NCBI GenBank assembly: GCA_964575185.1
Contig: CAZNPW010000057.1
Location: forward strand, 1 to 16,891
From: CAZNPW01 sp964575185
Lineage (GTDB): Bacteria; Pseudomonadota; Alphaproteobacteria; Rhodobacterales; Rhodobacteraceae
Direction: 5' to 3'
DNA: 16,891 nucleotides
The translations under genes and the position numbers were made by a program. The notes beneath the pieces are model-generated. The model saw only the letters and a list, made by a program, of their open reading frames with translations. It was not told the origin of the DNA and ran no database searches. Below, piece after piece: positions 7,819 to 14,521 of this stretch (position 1 is the stretch's first letter; each line of letters opens with the position of its first letter).

Positions 7819-8852
7819 CGGATCGCCTCGAACGGGTCGGCCGGCGCGTCGCGCTCGGCCCAGTCGAACATCGCCCAGGTCCGCGCCATGTGCTCGGGCA
7901 AGGGCGCCGTGAAGGTCATGACCTCCTTCGTCACCGGATGCTCGACCGTCAGGCTGCGCGCGTGCAGGTGCAGCTTGCGGCTGACCTCGCCGCCCACCCC
8001 CGCGCCCCAGCCGTCGCCCGCGTTCTCCGCCGCCGACCCGCCGTATTTGCCGTCCCCGAGGATCGGATGCCCCATCTCGGCCATGTGCGCGCGCAGCTGG
8101 TGCGTCCGCCCCGTCACCGGCTCCATCGCCACCCAGGCCAGCCGCGTCCCCAGCGCCGAGACCGTGGCGTAATCCGTCTGCGCTCGCTTGGCGTCGGGGA
8201 ACTCCGCGACCTTGGCGGGATGGACGCAGATCATCCTCTCCCCCTCGCCGCCCCGCCCGTGCCCCGGCGCCTTCATCAGCGCGAACTTCACCGACCCCTG
8301 CTTGGGGCTCGGCACCCCGGCCACCACGGCCCAGTAGACCTTGCGCGCCTCCCGGTGCCGCAAGGCCTCGCTCAACCCCCGCGCCACCCGGTCCGTCCGC
8401 GCCAGCAGCAGCACGCCCGAGGTGTCGCGGTCGAGCCGGTGGACGAGCTTCGGCTTCTCCTTGTAGCCGAACGTCAGCGCGGCGGTCAGCGCATCGACAT
8501 GCCGCTCCCCCTGCCCCGAGCCGCCCTGGGACGCGAGCCCCGGCGGCTTGTTCAGCACGATCAGGTGCTGGTCCTTCCACAGGACCGCCTCCTCGATCAT
8601 CCGCGCATCCGCCGCCCTGATCCCCGGCGCGATGGCGGGCGCCGGCGTCGCCGCCAGCGGCGGCACCCGCACCGCCTGCCCCGGCGCGACATGGTCGCTG
8701 GCCTTCACCCGCCCGCCGTCCACCCGCACCTGCCCGGTGCGGCACAGCTTCTCGATCGCCCCCTGCGTCAGCACCGGAAACCGCCGCTTCAGCCAGCGGT
8801 CGAGCCGCTGCGCGCCCTCGTCCTCGGCCACCGTCAGGACCTGCACGCTCAT
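7815..8852 (-). CDS. rluC: RluC/RluD-type 23S rRNA pseudouridine synthase
   Basis: Converts specific uridines in large-subunit rRNA to pseudouridine. 345 residues. An N-terminal S4 RNA-binding domain (about 15-65, RLDRWLKRRFPVLTQGAIEK and GQVRVDGGRVKASDHV) is followed by the RluA-family catalytic domain: VLNKPPGLASQGG (99-111), the catalytic loop HRLDRDTSGVLLLAR with nucleophile D141, and GRTHQLRAHMAEMGHPILGD (248-267). The start at ATG 8852 overlaps the crcB stop (ATGA) and fits the usual N-terminus; the in-frame upstream extension runs through crcB and is ignored. RluC rather than RluD or RluA is inferred from the S4 domain and from what I recall of family practice; the exact target uridines cannot be read from sequence. 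Confidence 0.92.
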   Translation of the reverse strand: MSVQVLTVAEDEGAQRLDRWLKRRFPVLTQGAIEKLCRTGQVRVDGGRVKASDHVAPGQAVRVPPLAATPAPAIAPGIRAADARMIEEAVLWKDQHLIVLNKPPGLASQGGSGQGERHVDALTAALTFGYKEKPKLVHRLDRDTSGVLLLARTDRVARGLSEALRHREARKVYWAVVAGVPSPKQGSVKFALMKAPGHGRGGEGERMICVHPAKVAEFPDAKRAQTDYATVSALGTRLAWVAMEPVTGRTHQLRAHMAEMGHPILGDGKYGGSAAENAGDGWGAGVGGEVSRKLHLHARSLTVEHPVTKEVMTFTAPLPEHMARTWAMFDWAERDAPADPFEAIR

Positions 8853-9223
8853 GCGACGGCCCGCATCGTCATCACGCCCAGCGCCAGCGCCAGGATCGAC
8901 AGCGCCACCGACCCCAGCACGTAGACCGCGGCCAGCAGCACGCCCCCGTTCTCCCACAGCGTGAAGGCCTCGAGCGAGAAGGCGCTGAAGGTCGTGAAGC
9001 CGCCGAGCACGCCGGCCAGCAGCAGGGGCGCGTGCTGCATCAGCCCGCGCTGGTCGAGGACCACGAACAGCACCCCCATCAGGAAGCTGCCGAAGATGTT
9101 GACGAAAGCCGTGCCATAGGGGAAATCCGCGCCCAGGACGCGCGCGAAGGCATGCGTCGTGCCGTACCGCGCGACCGCCCCCACCGCCCCGCCCAGGGCC
9201 ACCTGCACCAGCGTCCAGATCAT
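8849..9223 (-). CDS. crcB: Fluoride ion channel CrcB/Fluc
   Basis: A small membrane protein that exports fluoride as a dual-topology dimer. 124 residues, usual for the family, with four hydrophobic segments: about 4-22, 36-56, 67-90 and 95-119. The signature residues are present: the GAVARY motif (15-20), YGTAFVNIFGSFLMG (36-50) with the pore asparagine N42, and GGFTTFSAFSLE (74-85) containing the conserved phenylalanine/serine track. The start is ATG 9223, 31 bases after the rarA stop. No fluoride riboswitch is visible upstream, as expected for an internal operon gene. The stop overlaps the next start (ATGA). Confidence 0.95.
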   Translation of the reverse strand: MIWTLVQVALGGAVGAVARYGTTHAFARVLGADFPYGTAFVNIFGSFLMGVLFVVLDQRGLMQHAPLLLAGVLGGFTTFSAFSLEAFTLWENGGVLLAAVYVLGSVALSILALALGVMTMRAVA

Positions 9224-9254
9224 CCGCCGCCTGTCGCGCCGGGGCCCGCCGGAG

Positions 9255-10553
9255 TCAACCCTGCCGCTTCGCCCGCAGCTTCGCGAAGAAGTCGATCCGC
9301 TTGCCGAGCTCGCGCTCGAACCCCCGCTCGGGCGGGGCATAGAAGACCGGGCGCTTCATGCCTTCGGGGAAGTAGTCCTGCCCCGAAAACCCGTCCTCGG
9401 CGTCGTGGTCGTAGGCGTAGCCCGACCCGTAGCCCTGATCCTGCATCATCCGCGTCGGCGCGTTCAGGATGTGCTTGGGCGGCATCAGGCTGCCCGTCCG
9501 GCGCGCCGCATCCCGCGCGGCCTTGTAGGCGACATAGGCCCCGTTCGACTTCGGCGCGAGTGCGAGGTAGATCACCGCCTGCGCCAGCGCGAGCTCGCCC
9601 TCGGGCGACCCCAGCCGCTCGTAGGTCTGCCACCCGTCCAGGCACACCGCCTGCGCCTGCGGGTCGGCCAGCCCCACGTCCTCGACCGCCATCCGCACCA
9701 GCCGGCGGGCGAGGAAGCGCGGGTCCTCGCCCCCCTCGAGCATCCGTGCGAACCAGTAGAGCGCGGCGTCGGGGTCCGACCCGCGCACCGACTTGTGCAG
9801 CGCCGAGATCAGGTTGTAGTGCCCGTCCCCGCCCTTGTCGTAGTTGGCCGCCCGCCGCATCAGCCGCTGGGCCAGCTGCGCCACGTCGAGCTTCTCACCC
9901 GTATGCGCGGCGACCTGCTCGACCAGGTTCAAGAGCGCCCGCCCGTCGCCATCCGCCATCCCGATCAGCGCGTCGCGCGCCTGCGGGGTCAGGGGCAGCG
10001 CGCGGCCCAGCTCCATCTCGGCCCGCTGCGCCAGGCGTTCCAGATCGGCCGGCGACAGCCGCTCCAGCACCACGACCTGCGCGCGGGACAACAGCGCCGC
10101 GTTCAGCTCGAAGCTCGGGTTCTCGGTCGTGGCGCCGACCAGCAGGATCGTCCCGTCCTCCATGTGCGGCAGGAACCCGTCCTGCTGCGCCTTGTTGAAC
10201 CGGTGGATCTCGTCCACGAACAGCAGCGTCCCCCGCCCCTGGCTCCGCCGCAGCCGGGCCGCGTCGAAGATGCGCCGCAGGTCGGGCACGCCGGTGAAGA
10301 TCGCGCTGACCTGCGCGAAATGGCGGTCGGTCGCCTCGGCCAGAAGCCGCGCGATCGTCGTCTTGCCCACCCCCGGCGGCCCCCACAGGATGACCGACGA
10401 CAGCGTGCCGGCCGCGAGCATCGCGCCGAGCGGCCCCTCGGGCCCCAGCACGTGGCGCTGCCCGATCACGTCCTCCAGCCGCGCGGGCCGCAGCCGGTCG
10501 GCGAGCGGACGGGGGGTCGGGTCGGCGGCGGCGGGGGTGTCGAACAGGTCCAT
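9255..10553 (-). CDS. rarA: Replication-associated AAA+ ATPase RarA/MgsA
   Basis: An AAA+ clamp-loader relative that acts at stalled or damaged replication forks. 432 residues, near the E. coli length of 447. The N-terminus has PLADRLRPARLEDVIGQRHVLG (16-37), typical of this family. Walker A is GPPGVGKTT (58-66), Walker B LLFVDEIH (110-117), sensor-1 GATTENPSFELN (140-151), and the arginine-finger region SRAQVV (156-161). The C-terminal half carries the family's helical and tetramerisation domain (HYNLISALHKSVRGSDPDAALYW, split as HYNLISALHKSV and RGSDPDAALYW). The start at ATG 10553, 16 bases after the protease stop, begins MDLFDTP, which suits a RarA N-terminus. An AGGG lies nine bases before it. 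It is part of the htrA-rarA-crcB-rluC-ATP12 run. Confidence 0.96.
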   Translation of the reverse strand: MDLFDTPAAADPTPRPLADRLRPARLEDVIGQRHVLGPEGPLGAMLAAGTLSSVILWGPPGVGKTTIARLLAEATDRHFAQVSAIFTGVPDLRRIFDAARLRRSQGRGTLLFVDEIHRFNKAQQDGFLPHMEDGTILLVGATTENPSFELNAALLSRAQVVVLERLSPADLERLAQRAEMELGRALPLTPQARDALIGMADGDGRALLNLVEQVAAHTGEKLDVAQLAQRLMRRAANYDKGGDGHYNLISALHKSVRGSDPDAALYWFARMLEGGEDPRFLARRLVRMAVEDVGLADPQAQAVCLDGWQTYERLGSPEGELALAQAVIYLALAPKSNGAYVAYKAARDAARRTGSLMPPKHILNAPTRMMQDQGYGSGYAYDHDAEDGFSGQDYFPEGMKRPVFYAPPERGFERELGKRIDFFAKLRAKRQG

Positions 10554-10569
10554 CGCGCCGAACCCTGGC

Positions 10570-11325
10570 CTACTGCGCCAGCAGCCGCACCACGTCGTTC
10601 GACGGGATCGCGAAGCCCACGCCGTTCCACCCGCCGTCGCGCGACAGGATCGCGGTGTTGATCCCGACGAGCCGCCCGGACAGATCGACCAGCGCCCCGC
10701 CCGAATTGCCCGGGTTGATCGCCGCGTCCGTCTGGATGAACGTGCCGCCCCCGTTGCCGACCCGCAGGCCGCCGCGCGCCAGCGCGCTGACGATGCCCGA
10801 ACTGACCGTCTGGCCGATGCCGAAGGGGTTGCCGATCGCCAGCACCAGATCGCCCACCGCCACCTTGTCGCTGTCGGCGAAGGGCAGCACCGGCAGCCCC
10901 GCCGCCCCCTCCAGCGCCAAAAGCGCGAGATCGCTGTCGGGCACCGCGCGCACCACGCGGGCGGCGAAGGTGCGACCGTCGGCAAGCTCCACCGCGATGT
11001 CGCTCGCCTCGCCCACGACGTGCCAGTTGGTGACGACCAGCCCCCCGGCGTCGACGATCACCCCCGACCCCAGCCCCGCCTGCCGCTGCGGCGCGTCGCG
11101 GAAGAAGCGGTCGAAGAACGGATCGCCCGACGCCTGCGCGACGACGCGCAGGGTGTAGACGTTCACCACCGCGGGGGCCGCCGCCTCCACCACCGGGGCG
11201 AAGGACAGCGTCACCTGCCCGGCCGAGGCGGGCACCGCCCGCGCTGGCACCGCCTGCCCCGGCCAGAGCGCAAGCGCCGCGAGCACGAGCGCCGTCGCGG
11301 CGAGCACAGGCAGGACGTAGCGCAT
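10570..11325 (-). CDS. HtrA/Deg-type serine protease without PDZ domain
   Basis: A trypsin-like Deg-family protease of 251 residues, likely in the periplasm. The N-terminus (MRYVLPVLAATALVLAALAL) is a signal peptide or membrane anchor. The protease domain covers about 45-248 with an intact triad: H102 in TNWHVV, D132 in DSDLALL, S208 in GNSGGAL. The chain ends just after GFAIPSNDVVRLLAQ, where the PDZ domains of DegP, DegQ or DegS would begin. The following 16 bases lead straight into rarA, so no PDZ remnant remains. Start 11325 is chosen because it begins the signal sequence; an in-frame upstream Met (11385) would place 20 unlikely residues in front, within the luxI terminator. Protein quality control is inferred from the family. 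Confidence 0.9.
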   Translation of the reverse strand: MRYVLPVLAATALVLAALALWPGQAVPARAVPASAGQVTLSFAPVVEAAAPAVVNVYTLRVVAQASGDPFFDRFFRDAPQRQAGLGSGVIVDAGGLVVTNWHVVGEASDIAVELADGRTFAARVVRAVPDSDLALLALEGAAGLPVLPFADSDKVAVGDLVLAIGNPFGIGQTVSSGIVSALARGGLRVGNGGGTFIQTDAAINPGNSGGALVDLSGRLVGINTAILSRDGGWNGVGFAIPSNDVVRLLAQ

Positions 11326-11337
11326 CGGCGGTTCCGG

Positions 11338-11378
11338 AAAACGGGGCGGCGCAGAGGATATGGGACAAGCGCCGCCCC
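11338..11378 (-). terminator. Intrinsic terminator after luxI
   Basis: On the minus strand GGGGCGGCGC (plus positions 11369-11378) pairs perfectly with GCGCCGCCCC (11343-11352) around a 16-base loop, followed by GTTTT (11338-11342). It begins 10 bases after the luxI stop. The 10-bp GC stem and T-run fit a Rho-independent terminator, with a rather long loop and short T-run. Its 3' end lies 12 bases from the protease start codon. Confidence 0.75.
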
Positions 11379-11385
11379 CCGGCAA
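11357..11385 (-). promoter_or_regulatory. Possible protease-operon promoter overlapping the terminator
   Basis: On the minus strand TTGCCG (plus positions 11380-11385) and CATATC (11357-11362) are spaced by 17 bases, a weak match to a sigma-70 promoter, with the -10 in the loop of the luxI terminator. Transcription from here would start just before the protease gene, which otherwise has no room for a promoter after the terminator. The matches are weak (four and three of six). Confidence 0.2.
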
Positions 11386-11388
11386 GCC

Positions 11389-11979
11389 TCAGTGCAGCGA
11401 CTGCGTGAAGTCCATCATCACGACCTGGTTCTCGACCCCGTCGATCTCCATCACCGGACCCATCGCCTTCATCTTCACGCCGACCCGGTCGCACCACCGC
11501 GGCCAGCTCGCCGCCAGCAGCGTCAGGCAGTGCGTCGCGCCGACCTCGCGCGCGCTCGCGCCAAGCTCGGCGATCAGCTGCGTGTGGACCCGGCGGCGCA
11601 CCGACGACGGCACGTCCTGCGCGACGAACAGCCGGCTCGATTCCCAGACGTTGGGATCGACCGGCGCGTCCTCGTACAGCAGGTGGGACGGGATCGTGTC
11701 CAGAAGCTCGCGCTGCGCGTCGCGGATCATGTAGCTGTAGATGCCGCACTGCGCGGTGGTCGGCGTCAGGCGGTTGCCCGCCATGACCCGGCCCCGCTCG
11801 TCGTGCACCACGACCCAGCGGCTCGCAGGGGTGTCGTACTGGTCGTACTCCATCCCCATCGCCTGCGGAAGGTTCCACTTCCGGTGCTCGATGAAACGCT
11901 CCCGGCGGGCGCGCATCATGTTGGCGAAAAGCTCGCCATGGTTGTGGAAGTTGGCAAAGGAAAGCGTCGTGGTCTGCAT
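11389..11979 (-). CDS. luxI: LuxI-family acyl-homoserine-lactone synthase
   Basis: Makes an N-acyl-homoserine lactone signal from S-adenosylmethionine and an acyl carrier. 196 residues. The invariant LuxI residues are all visible: an arginine in RARRERF (R25 by alignment with LuxI R24), F29, W35 in HRKWN, D46 and D49 in EYDQYD, R70 in AGNRLTPT, and E113 and R116 in WESSRLFV. The C-terminal half is a variable acyl-chain-selecting region, so the signal cannot be predicted. The start ATG 11979 has AGGAG six bases upstream. It lies 49 bases after luxR, in the same direction, so the two are probably co-transcribed. An intrinsic terminator follows. I see no lux-box-like palindrome in the 49-base gap. 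The generic symbol is used; no species-specific name is implied. Confidence 0.95.
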   Translation of the reverse strand: MQTTTLSFANFHNHGELFANMMRARRERFIEHRKWNLPQAMGMEYDQYDTPASRWVVVHDERGRVMAGNRLTPTTAQCGIYSYMIRDAQRELLDTIPSHLLYEDAPVDPNVWESSRLFVAQDVPSSVRRRVHTQLIAELGASAREVGATHCLTLLAASWPRWCDRVGVKMKAMGPVMEIDGVENQVVMMDFTQSLH

Positions 11980-12028
11980 CGCAGTCTCCTGGCAGGGTTA
12001 AAGGGACAAACCGTGCAGGGGGAGATGC

Positions 12029-12652
12029 CTAGATCAGCCGATAGTCCTTGGCCCGCTGGATGGCCTCGGCCGTCGTGCGCGCCATCAACCGGACGCGGGC
12101 ACTCGTGATCCTGGCCTTCAGCGCACTTTCGGAAATACCGAGCTTTTCGGCAGCCGCGGCGAAACGGTCGCCCCCCGCAATGCATCGCAGGGCGTCCACC
12201 TGGGCCCTGGTCAGTTCTTCCGGGGGTTCGGTCATGTCGTGCAGGCGCAGCACGACCGACTGGATGGCGGCGATCTCGTCGTCCCGGAACTCGCGGTCAG
12301 ACCGCGCGAAACTCGCAATGCTGCGCGAATTGATCGGCCCGCAGGCCACCGTCGCGCCGAAGTTCAGCCCGTAGCGGGCGGCCTCGCGGAACAGGCCGAA
12401 GGGGTCGAGAAGGGCGGTGTCGCTCCACCGGATCGTGCCGGTGGTGGAAAACCCCCAGCCGATCATCGGGTCGCGCAGGACATACCCGTTCTCGGTGTAG
12501 TGGTCGATCCAGGCCTGGTCGTAGGACTGGTAGGTGAAGAGCGGCGACGTGAAACGGATGTGCAGGCCGATGAAATACCCGGCTTCGGCCAGTAGCGACA
12601 ACTGGTGCAGCTCTCGGTCAATCCCTAGCTTGACGTTCATCTTTTCCGGCAT
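12029..12652 (-). CDS. luxR: LuxR-family quorum-sensing regulator
   Basis: A transcription factor expected to bind the signal made by the adjacent LuxI. 207 residues, shorter than the usual ~240 because the N-terminus is trimmed. Autoinducer-binding domain about 15-135: W48 and Y52 (SYDQAWIDHY), D61-P62 (VLRDPMIGW), W76 and G99 match the conserved ligand-pocket positions of TraR/LuxR. A HTH domain spans about 147-207 (LTRAQVDALRCIAGG then AAAAEKLGISESALKAR). The glutamate near the start of the HTH in most LuxR proteins is Q151 here, and the usual TVxxH of the recognition helix is ALKAR, so the DNA target may differ. Start 12652 is the first Met; ATG 12640, preceded by a GGA-containing purine stretch, is a real alternative (203 residues). 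It lies upstream of luxI on the same strand. Confidence 0.93.
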   Translation of the reverse strand: MPEKMNVKLGIDRELHQLSLLAEAGYFIGLHIRFTSPLFTYQSYDQAWIDHYTENGYVLRDPMIGWGFSTTGTIRWSDTALLDPFGLFREAARYGLNFGATVACGPINSRSIASFARSDREFRDDEIAAIQSVVLRLHDMTEPPEELTRAQVDALRCIAGGDRFAAAAEKLGISESALKARITSARVRLMARTTAEAIQRAKDYRLI

Positions 12653-12746
12653 TCCAGGCGATTCTGTCGCAACTGTAGATTGCGCCCGCCCTGCCGACCA
12701 TGAACTGTTGCCGGTTTTTCAACGCTTTGGCGCGGCACCGCCAGTT

Positions 12747-12770
12747 ATCTGTGGATAAATCTGTGGATAC
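12747..12770 (-). promoter_or_regulatory. Two tandem DnaA boxes
   Basis: On the minus strand the 11-mer TATCCACAGAT occurs twice with a 12-base period. It gives one perfect DnaA box, TTATCCACA (plus positions 12750-12758), and one with a single mismatch, GTATCCACA (12762-12770). The pair lies between the rplQ terminator and luxR, about 95 bases before the luxR start. Matching the consensus is direct; binding and regulation are inferred. Confidence 0.6.
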
Positions 12771-12775
12771 AGGCC

Positions 12776-12801
12776 AAAGGGCCCGCCGGCGTGGCGGGCC
12801 C
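12776..12801 (-). terminator. Intrinsic terminator after rplQ
   Basis: On the minus strand GGGCCCGCC (plus positions 12793-12801) pairs perfectly with GGCGGGCCC (12779-12787) around a 5-base loop and is followed by TTT (12776-12778). It lies 21 bases after the rplQ stop and would end the ribosomal protein transcript. The T-run is short, so some read-through into luxR is possible. Confidence 0.75.
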
Positions 12802-12822
12802 CGAGCCTCGCGTCCGGCCGTC

Positions 12823-13239
12823 TCAGGCCTCTTCGGCCTCGGCTTCCGTGCGGGCCAGGTCGGCGGCACCCTTGGCCGCCGGGTCGCGGTCGACGAACTC
12901 GATGATCGCCATCGGCGCCATGTCGCCGTAGCGGAAGCCCGCCTTCAGCACGCGCAGGTAGCCCCCGGCGCGGGCCTGCATCCGCGGGCCCAGGACGTCG
13001 AACAGCCGCGCGACGTGGCGGTCCTCCTTCAGCTGCGCCGCGGCCATCCGGCGCGCGTGCAGGTCGCCCCGCTTGGCCAGCGTGACGAGCTTCTCGACGA
13101 TCGGGCGCAGGTCCTTGGCCTTGGGCAGCGTCGTCTTGATCTGCTCGTGCTCGATCAGGCTGCCGGCCATGTTGGCGAACATCGCCTTGCGATGCTCGTG
13201 GGTGCGGTTCAGGCGGCGATAGCCGCGGGCGTGACGCAT
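12823..13239 (-). CDS. rplQ: 50S ribosomal protein L17
   Basis: A large-subunit ribosomal protein near the peptide exit tunnel. 138 residues, slightly longer than E. coli L17 (127) because of an acidic, alanine-rich tail (DLARTEAEAEEA). The N-terminus MRHARGYRRLNRTHEHRKAM and the segment SLIEHEQIKTTLPKAKDLRP (27-46) are diagnostic, as is GGYLRVLKAGFRYGDMAPMA (92-111). The start has AGGAG six bases upstream. It follows rpoA as in most bacteria, but after an unusually structured 153-base spacer. It is the last gene of the ribosomal cluster, with a terminator immediately after. Confidence 0.98.
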   Translation of the reverse strand: MRHARGYRRLNRTHEHRKAMFANMAGSLIEHEQIKTTLPKAKDLRPIVEKLVTLAKRGDLHARRMAAAQLKEDRHVARLFDVLGPRMQARAGGYLRVLKAGFRYGDMAPMAIIEFVDRDPAAKGAADLARTEAEAEEA

Positions 13240-13272
13240 TTCAAACTCCTATGCCGTCTTTTGCTTTGTGTT

Positions 13273-13377
13273 GCCGCCCGTGCGTTGCGGGCGGCGTCGT
13301 TGGGGCGTCATGCCCAGGGTTTTCCCCGGCAGGTCCGGGCATTGTCTCGTGCGGCGAGGCCCCGGCCTTCGCCGGGG
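13273..13377 (-). other. Structured spacer between rpoA and rplQ
   Basis: The 153-base spacer holds three hairpins. Next to rpoA: CCCCGGC / GCCGGGG around a 4-base loop (13360-13377). In the middle: ATGCCC / GGGCAT (13310-13315 and 13337-13342), enclosing a smaller CCCGG / CCGGG pairing. Near rplQ: GCCGCCCG / CGGGCGGC (13273-13280 and 13288-13295). None has a T-run on the coding strand. They could mark RNA processing, partial termination or control of L17 synthesis; no protein-coding frame is evident. Confidence 0.55.
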
Positions 13378-13392
13378 TTTCGGCCTAAGGCC

Positions 13393-14409
13393 TCAAAACT
13401 GGTCCTCGAACCGCTTGGCCAGGTCCTCGATGTTCTCCGGCGGCCAGTCCTCGACCTCCATGCCCAGGTGCAGGCCCATGCCCGACAGCACTTCCTTGAT
13501 CTCGTTCAAGGACTTCCGCCCGAAGTTGGGCGTCCGCAGCATCTCGGCCTCGGTCTTCTGGATCAGGTCGCCGATGTAGACGATGTTGTCGTTCTTCAGG
13601 CAGTTGGCCGACCGCACGCTCAGCTCCAGCTCGTCCACCTTCTTCAGCAGCAGCGGGTTGAACTCCAGGCCTGCGTCCAGCTCGCCGATCTTGGCCGATT
13701 CCGGCTCGTCGAAGTTGACGAAGATGCCGAGCTGGTCCTGCAGGATCCGCGCCGCATAGGCCACCGCGTCGTCGGGGGACAGGCTGCCGTCGGTCTCGAT
13801 CTTCATCGTCAGCTTGTCGTAGTCGAGCACCTGGCCCTCGCGCGTGGGCGTGACCTCGTAGCTGACCTTCCTGACCGGCGAATAGATCGCGTCGATCGGG
13901 ATCAGGCCGATCGGCGCATCCTCGGGGCGGTTCTTGTCGGCGCTGACGTAGCCCTTGCCGGTCTGCACCGTCAGCTCCATGAACACGTCGGCCCCGTCGT
14001 CCAGGTGGCAGATCACGTGGTCGCGGTTCAGCACCTCGATCCCGCCGCTCGTGTTGATGTCGCCCGCGGTCACGACCCCCGGCCCCTTGGCGGAAATCGA
14101 CAGCCGCTTCGGCCCGTCGACATCCATCCGCAGCCGCACGCCCTTGAGGTTCAGCACGATGTCGGTGACATCCTCGCGCACGCCCGCGACGCTGGAAAAC
14201 TCGTGCAGCACGTTGTCGATCTGGACGCTCGTGATCGCGGCCCCCTGCAGCGACGACATCAGCACGCGGCGCAGCGCGTTGCCGAGCGTCAGGCCGAAGC
14301 CGCGCTCCAGGGGCTCCGCGGTGACGGTCGCCGTGCGCTGCGCGTCGGGCCCGGCCTTGACGACCAGGCTCTCCGGCTTGATCAGGTCGAGCCAGTTCTT
14401 GTGGATCAT
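13393..14409 (-). CDS. rpoA: RNA polymerase alpha subunit
   Basis: Assembles RNA polymerase and contacts upstream promoter DNA and activators. 338 residues, usual for alphaproteobacteria. The N-terminal domain (about 1-235) contains the diagnostic ERGFGLTLGNALRRVLMSS (35-53) and GAAITSVQIDNVLHEFSSV segments. The C-terminal domain carries the helices that bind UP elements and activators: LKNDNIVYIGDLIQKTEAEM (about 273-292) and TPNFGRKSLNEIKEVLSGMG (about 295-314). Start ATG 14409 has GGAGG seven bases upstream. A 112-base spacer with GC-rich hairpins separates it from rpsK. Confidence 0.99.
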   Translation of the reverse strand: MIHKNWLDLIKPESLVVKAGPDAQRTATVTAEPLERGFGLTLGNALRRVLMSSLQGAAITSVQIDNVLHEFSSVAGVREDVTDIVLNLKGVRLRMDVDGPKRLSISAKGPGVVTAGDINTSGGIEVLNRDHVICHLDDGADVFMELTVQTGKGYVSADKNRPEDAPIGLIPIDAIYSPVRKVSYEVTPTREGQVLDYDKLTMKIETDGSLSPDDAVAYAARILQDQLGIFVNFDEPESAKIGELDAGLEFNPLLLKKVDELELSVRSANCLKNDNIVYIGDLIQKTEAEMLRTPNFGRKSLNEIKEVLSGMGLHLGMEVEDWPPENIEDLAKRFEDQF

Positions 14410-14481
14410 GCTGCAGCCTCCATGCTTGTCCGCTGCCCATGTCCGAAAGCGGCGGACCCCCGAGGGTCGGAATCACTGGAC

Positions 14482-14505
14482 GCGGCCCCGCTCGCGCAGG
14501 GCCGC
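14482..14505 (-). other. Stem-loop between rpsK and rpoA
   Basis: GCGGCCC (14482-14488) pairs with GGGCCGC (14499-14505) around a 10-base loop, 17 bases after the rpsK stop. A second small hairpin potential (GACCC/GGGTC) lies nearer rpoA. There is no T-run on the coding strand, so it is probably an intercistronic RNA structure rather than a terminator. Confidence 0.45.
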
Positions 14506-14521
14506 CCGACGTCATGCGGAA

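Noticed and set aside
12671..12710. AACTGTAG / AACTGTTG near luxR as a possible lux box
   Set aside because: The two are direct rather than inverted repeats, 32 bases apart. The first resembles only a left half-site, with no matching right half.
12747..12770. Chromosome or plasmid replication origin
   Set aside because: Only two DnaA boxes, with no AT-rich unwinding region, no cluster of further boxes and no dnaA, parAB, repABC or hemE nearby. A regulatory or titration site is more likely.
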